DNA of 8,039 nt from Clostridiales bacterium (GTDB lineage: Bacteria; Bacillota_A; Clostridia; Peptostreptococcales; Anaerovoracaceae), in NCBI GenBank assembly GCA_024697655.1, contig JAILFI010000226.1:1-8039 (forward strand), written 5' to 3'. Every line of letters begins with the position of its first letter. Within the stretch, counting starts at the first letter, position 1. Of the stretch, positions 6,639 through 8,039 are shown one piece after another. The position numbers and the translations under genes are program-made. The notes under the pieces were generated by a model, which worked only from the letters and a program-made list of their open reading frames with translations, ran no database searches and was not told where the DNA came from.

Positions 6639-6676
6639 GCCATGCCGTTGTGATGCCGGCTTGATCACGAACCGTT

Positions 6677-8039
6677 TTATTCGCCGATCTTCGGCAGTTT
6701 CGCGAAACTGGCTTCGAGTTCTTCGTCCGTCGGGATGTAATCGCTCATCTTGCCGTCATTGAATGCCGCGTACGCGTACATATCGAAGTAACCGGTGCCG
6801 GTGAGGCCGAACAGGATCGTTTTCTCTTCGCCGGTTTCTTTGCACTTCTTCGCTTCGTCGATGGCAACTTTGATCGCGTGACCGGATTCCGGCGCGGGCA
6901 GGATGCCCTCTACTCTCGCAAATTCAGTGATTGCCTCGAAGACGGAGGTTTGTTCGACCGCGCGCGCTTCCATCATACCCTCATCGTACAGTTCGGAGAG
7001 GATCGGGCTCATGCCGTGGTAGCGGAGACCGCCGGCGTGGTTGGGAGAGGGCATGAAGTCCGCACCCAGCGTGTACATCTTGGCGAGCGGGCAGACCTGA
7101 CCGGTATCGGCAAAGTCATACGCGTATTTGCCTCTTGTGAAGCTCGGGCAGGAGGCGGGCTCGACCGCGATGATCTGATAATCCGCTTCCCCGCGCAGTT
7201 TTTCGCCCATGAACGGGCCGATGAGTCCACCGAGATTGCTGCCGCCGCCGGCACAGCCGATGATAACATCCGGCTTGATTCCGTATTTGTCCATCGCGAT
7301 CTTGGCTTCCTGACCAATGATGGACTGGTGCAGCAGGACCTGGTTGAGGACGCTGCCGAGTACATAACGGTAACCCTCATGTGTGACCGCTTCTTCGACG
7401 GCTTCGGAGATCGCGCAGCCAAGGCTTCCGTTTGTCCCGGGATGCTCCGCGAGGATCTTGCGGCCGACATTCGTCGTATCGGACGGGGAGGGGGTGACGC
7501 TTGCGCCGTAGGTGCGCATCACTTCGCGGCGGAACGGTTTCTGCTCATAAGAGACCTTGACCATGTAGACCTTGCAGTCGAGGTCGAGGTATGCGCAGGC
7601 CATCGAAAGGGCTGTGCCCCACTGGCCGGCACCCGTCTCGGTCGTCACGCCTTTGAGACCCTGATCCTTCGCGTAGAACGCCTGCGCGATGGCAGAGTTG
7701 AGCTTGTGGCTGCCGCTGGTGTTGTTGCCTTCATACTTGTAGTAGATCTTCGCCGGCGTCTTAAGTTTTTCTTCCAGGCAGTACGCGCGGACGAGGGGGG
7801 ACGGGCGGTACATCTTGTAGAAATCGCGGATCTTCTGCGGGATCTCGATGTAGCGGTCGTCGTTGTTGAGTTCCTGCTTGACGAGTTCTTCGCAGAACAC
7901 ACCGCCAAGTTCTTCAGCGGTCATCGGCTGACCGGTGCCCGGGTTGAGAAGGGGCGCGGGTTTTTTCTGCATATCCGCCCGCACGTTGTACCATTCTTTG
8001 GGCATCTCCTGCTCGGTGAGGTAGATCTTGTAAGGGATC
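6677..8039 (-). CDS. trpB: TrpB2-type PLP enzyme (tryptophan synthase beta-like), 5' end outside window
   Basis: This is a pyridoxal-phosphate enzyme of the TrpB2 branch, expected to join indole and L-serine into tryptophan, in the cytoplasm and often without TrpA. 453 codons are visible. The frame stays open to the right edge and reads IPYKIYLTEQEMPKEWYNV, a typical TrpB2 N-terminal stretch, so the Met at 8003-8005 is internal and the true start lies beyond 8039. Counting from that Met, the PLP lysine is K101 in GSHKLN, the catalytic glutamate E123 in ETGAGQWG, and the phosphate loop GGGSN 253-257. The long N-terminus (NVRADM, PAPLLNP) and the W in GAGQWG mark TrpB2 rather than TrpB1. All key residues are intact. 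No trpA or other trp gene is visible, which fits an indole-salvage role, but the upstream context is unseen. Confidence 0.93.
   Translation of the reverse strand, partial: IPYKIYLTEQEMPKEWYNVRADMQKKPAPLLNPGTGQPMTAEELGGVFCEELVKQELNNDDRYIEIPQKIRDFYKMYRPSPLVRAYCLEEKLKTPAKIYYKYEGNNTSGSHKLNSAIAQAFYAKDQGLKGVTTETGAGQWGTALSMACAYLDLDCKVYMVKVSYEQKPFRREVMRTYGASVTPSPSDTTNVGRKILAEHPGTNGSLGCAISEAVEEAVTHEGYRYVLGSVLNQVLLHQSIIGQEAKIAMDKYGIKPDVIIGCAGGGSNLGGLIGPFMGEKLRGEADYQIIAVEPASCPSFTRGKYAYDFADTGQVCPLAKMYTLGADFMPSPNHAGGLRYHGMSPILSELYDEGMMEARAVEQTSVFEAITEFARVEGILPAPESGHAIKVAIDEAKKCKETGEEKTILFGLTGTGYFDMYAYAAFNDGKMSDYIPTDEELEASFAKLPKIGE

Noticed and set aside
6650..6668. GTGAT/ATCAC hairpin just after the TrpB-like stop as the terminator
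   Set aside because: The stem is only 5 bp with a nine-base loop and has no U-tract in minus-strand RNA. The stem at 6592-6638 with its UUUU tail fits better.

Overview
The window looks like chromosomal DNA of a Gram-positive bacterium, probably a Clostridia-type member of the Bacillota with moderately high GC. The basis is qualitative: a PBP5-type carboxypeptidase, a full-length FtsX-like permease with an extracellular coiled coil, the UPF0237 (ACT)/UPF0210 gene pair, a TrpB2-type enzyme and Shine-Dalgarno-led genes. No GC figure was computed and no taxon is proven. No mobile elements, tRNA or rRNA genes, or CRISPR arrays were seen.

Left part (1-4817), cell envelope. A D-alanyl-D-alanine carboxypeptidase gene, cut by the window edge, runs leftward from a GTG start at 428. 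A two-gene ABC transporter operon runs rightward: an ATPase (546-1250) and a 1159-residue FtsX/MacB-type permease (1292-4771). The 117-bp gap between the divergent units holds two facing promoters. Their -10 boxes are the two halves of one perfect 15-bp palindrome, which suggests joint control. The permease is a fused pseudo-dimer of about eight membrane helices. Its first extracellular domain carries a heptad-repeat coiled coil of about 345 residues, with its only proline at the midpoint. That points to a long antiparallel hairpin that could reach through the peptidoglycan on which the neighbouring carboxypeptidase acts.

Middle (4786-4817). A strong bidirectional terminator separates the permease from a convergent leftward block.

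Right part (4839-8039), leftward genes. A TrpB2-type PLP enzyme (tryptophan synthase beta-like) enters from beyond the right edge and ends at 6677. A candidate terminator follows, then a near-consensus promoter with an inverted repeat over its -35 box. This promoter drives a small ACT-domain protein (UPF0237) and a 452-residue UPF0210/DUF711 'PFL family' protein. The pair is known to be conserved together, but its function is not established. The ACT domain and the TrpB-like neighbour hint at amino-acid sensing or metabolism, which is inference.

The points most worth a second look are the proline-centred coiled-coil hairpin of the permease, the shared palindromic divergent promoter, and the operator-like repeat at the ACT/UPF0210 promoter.
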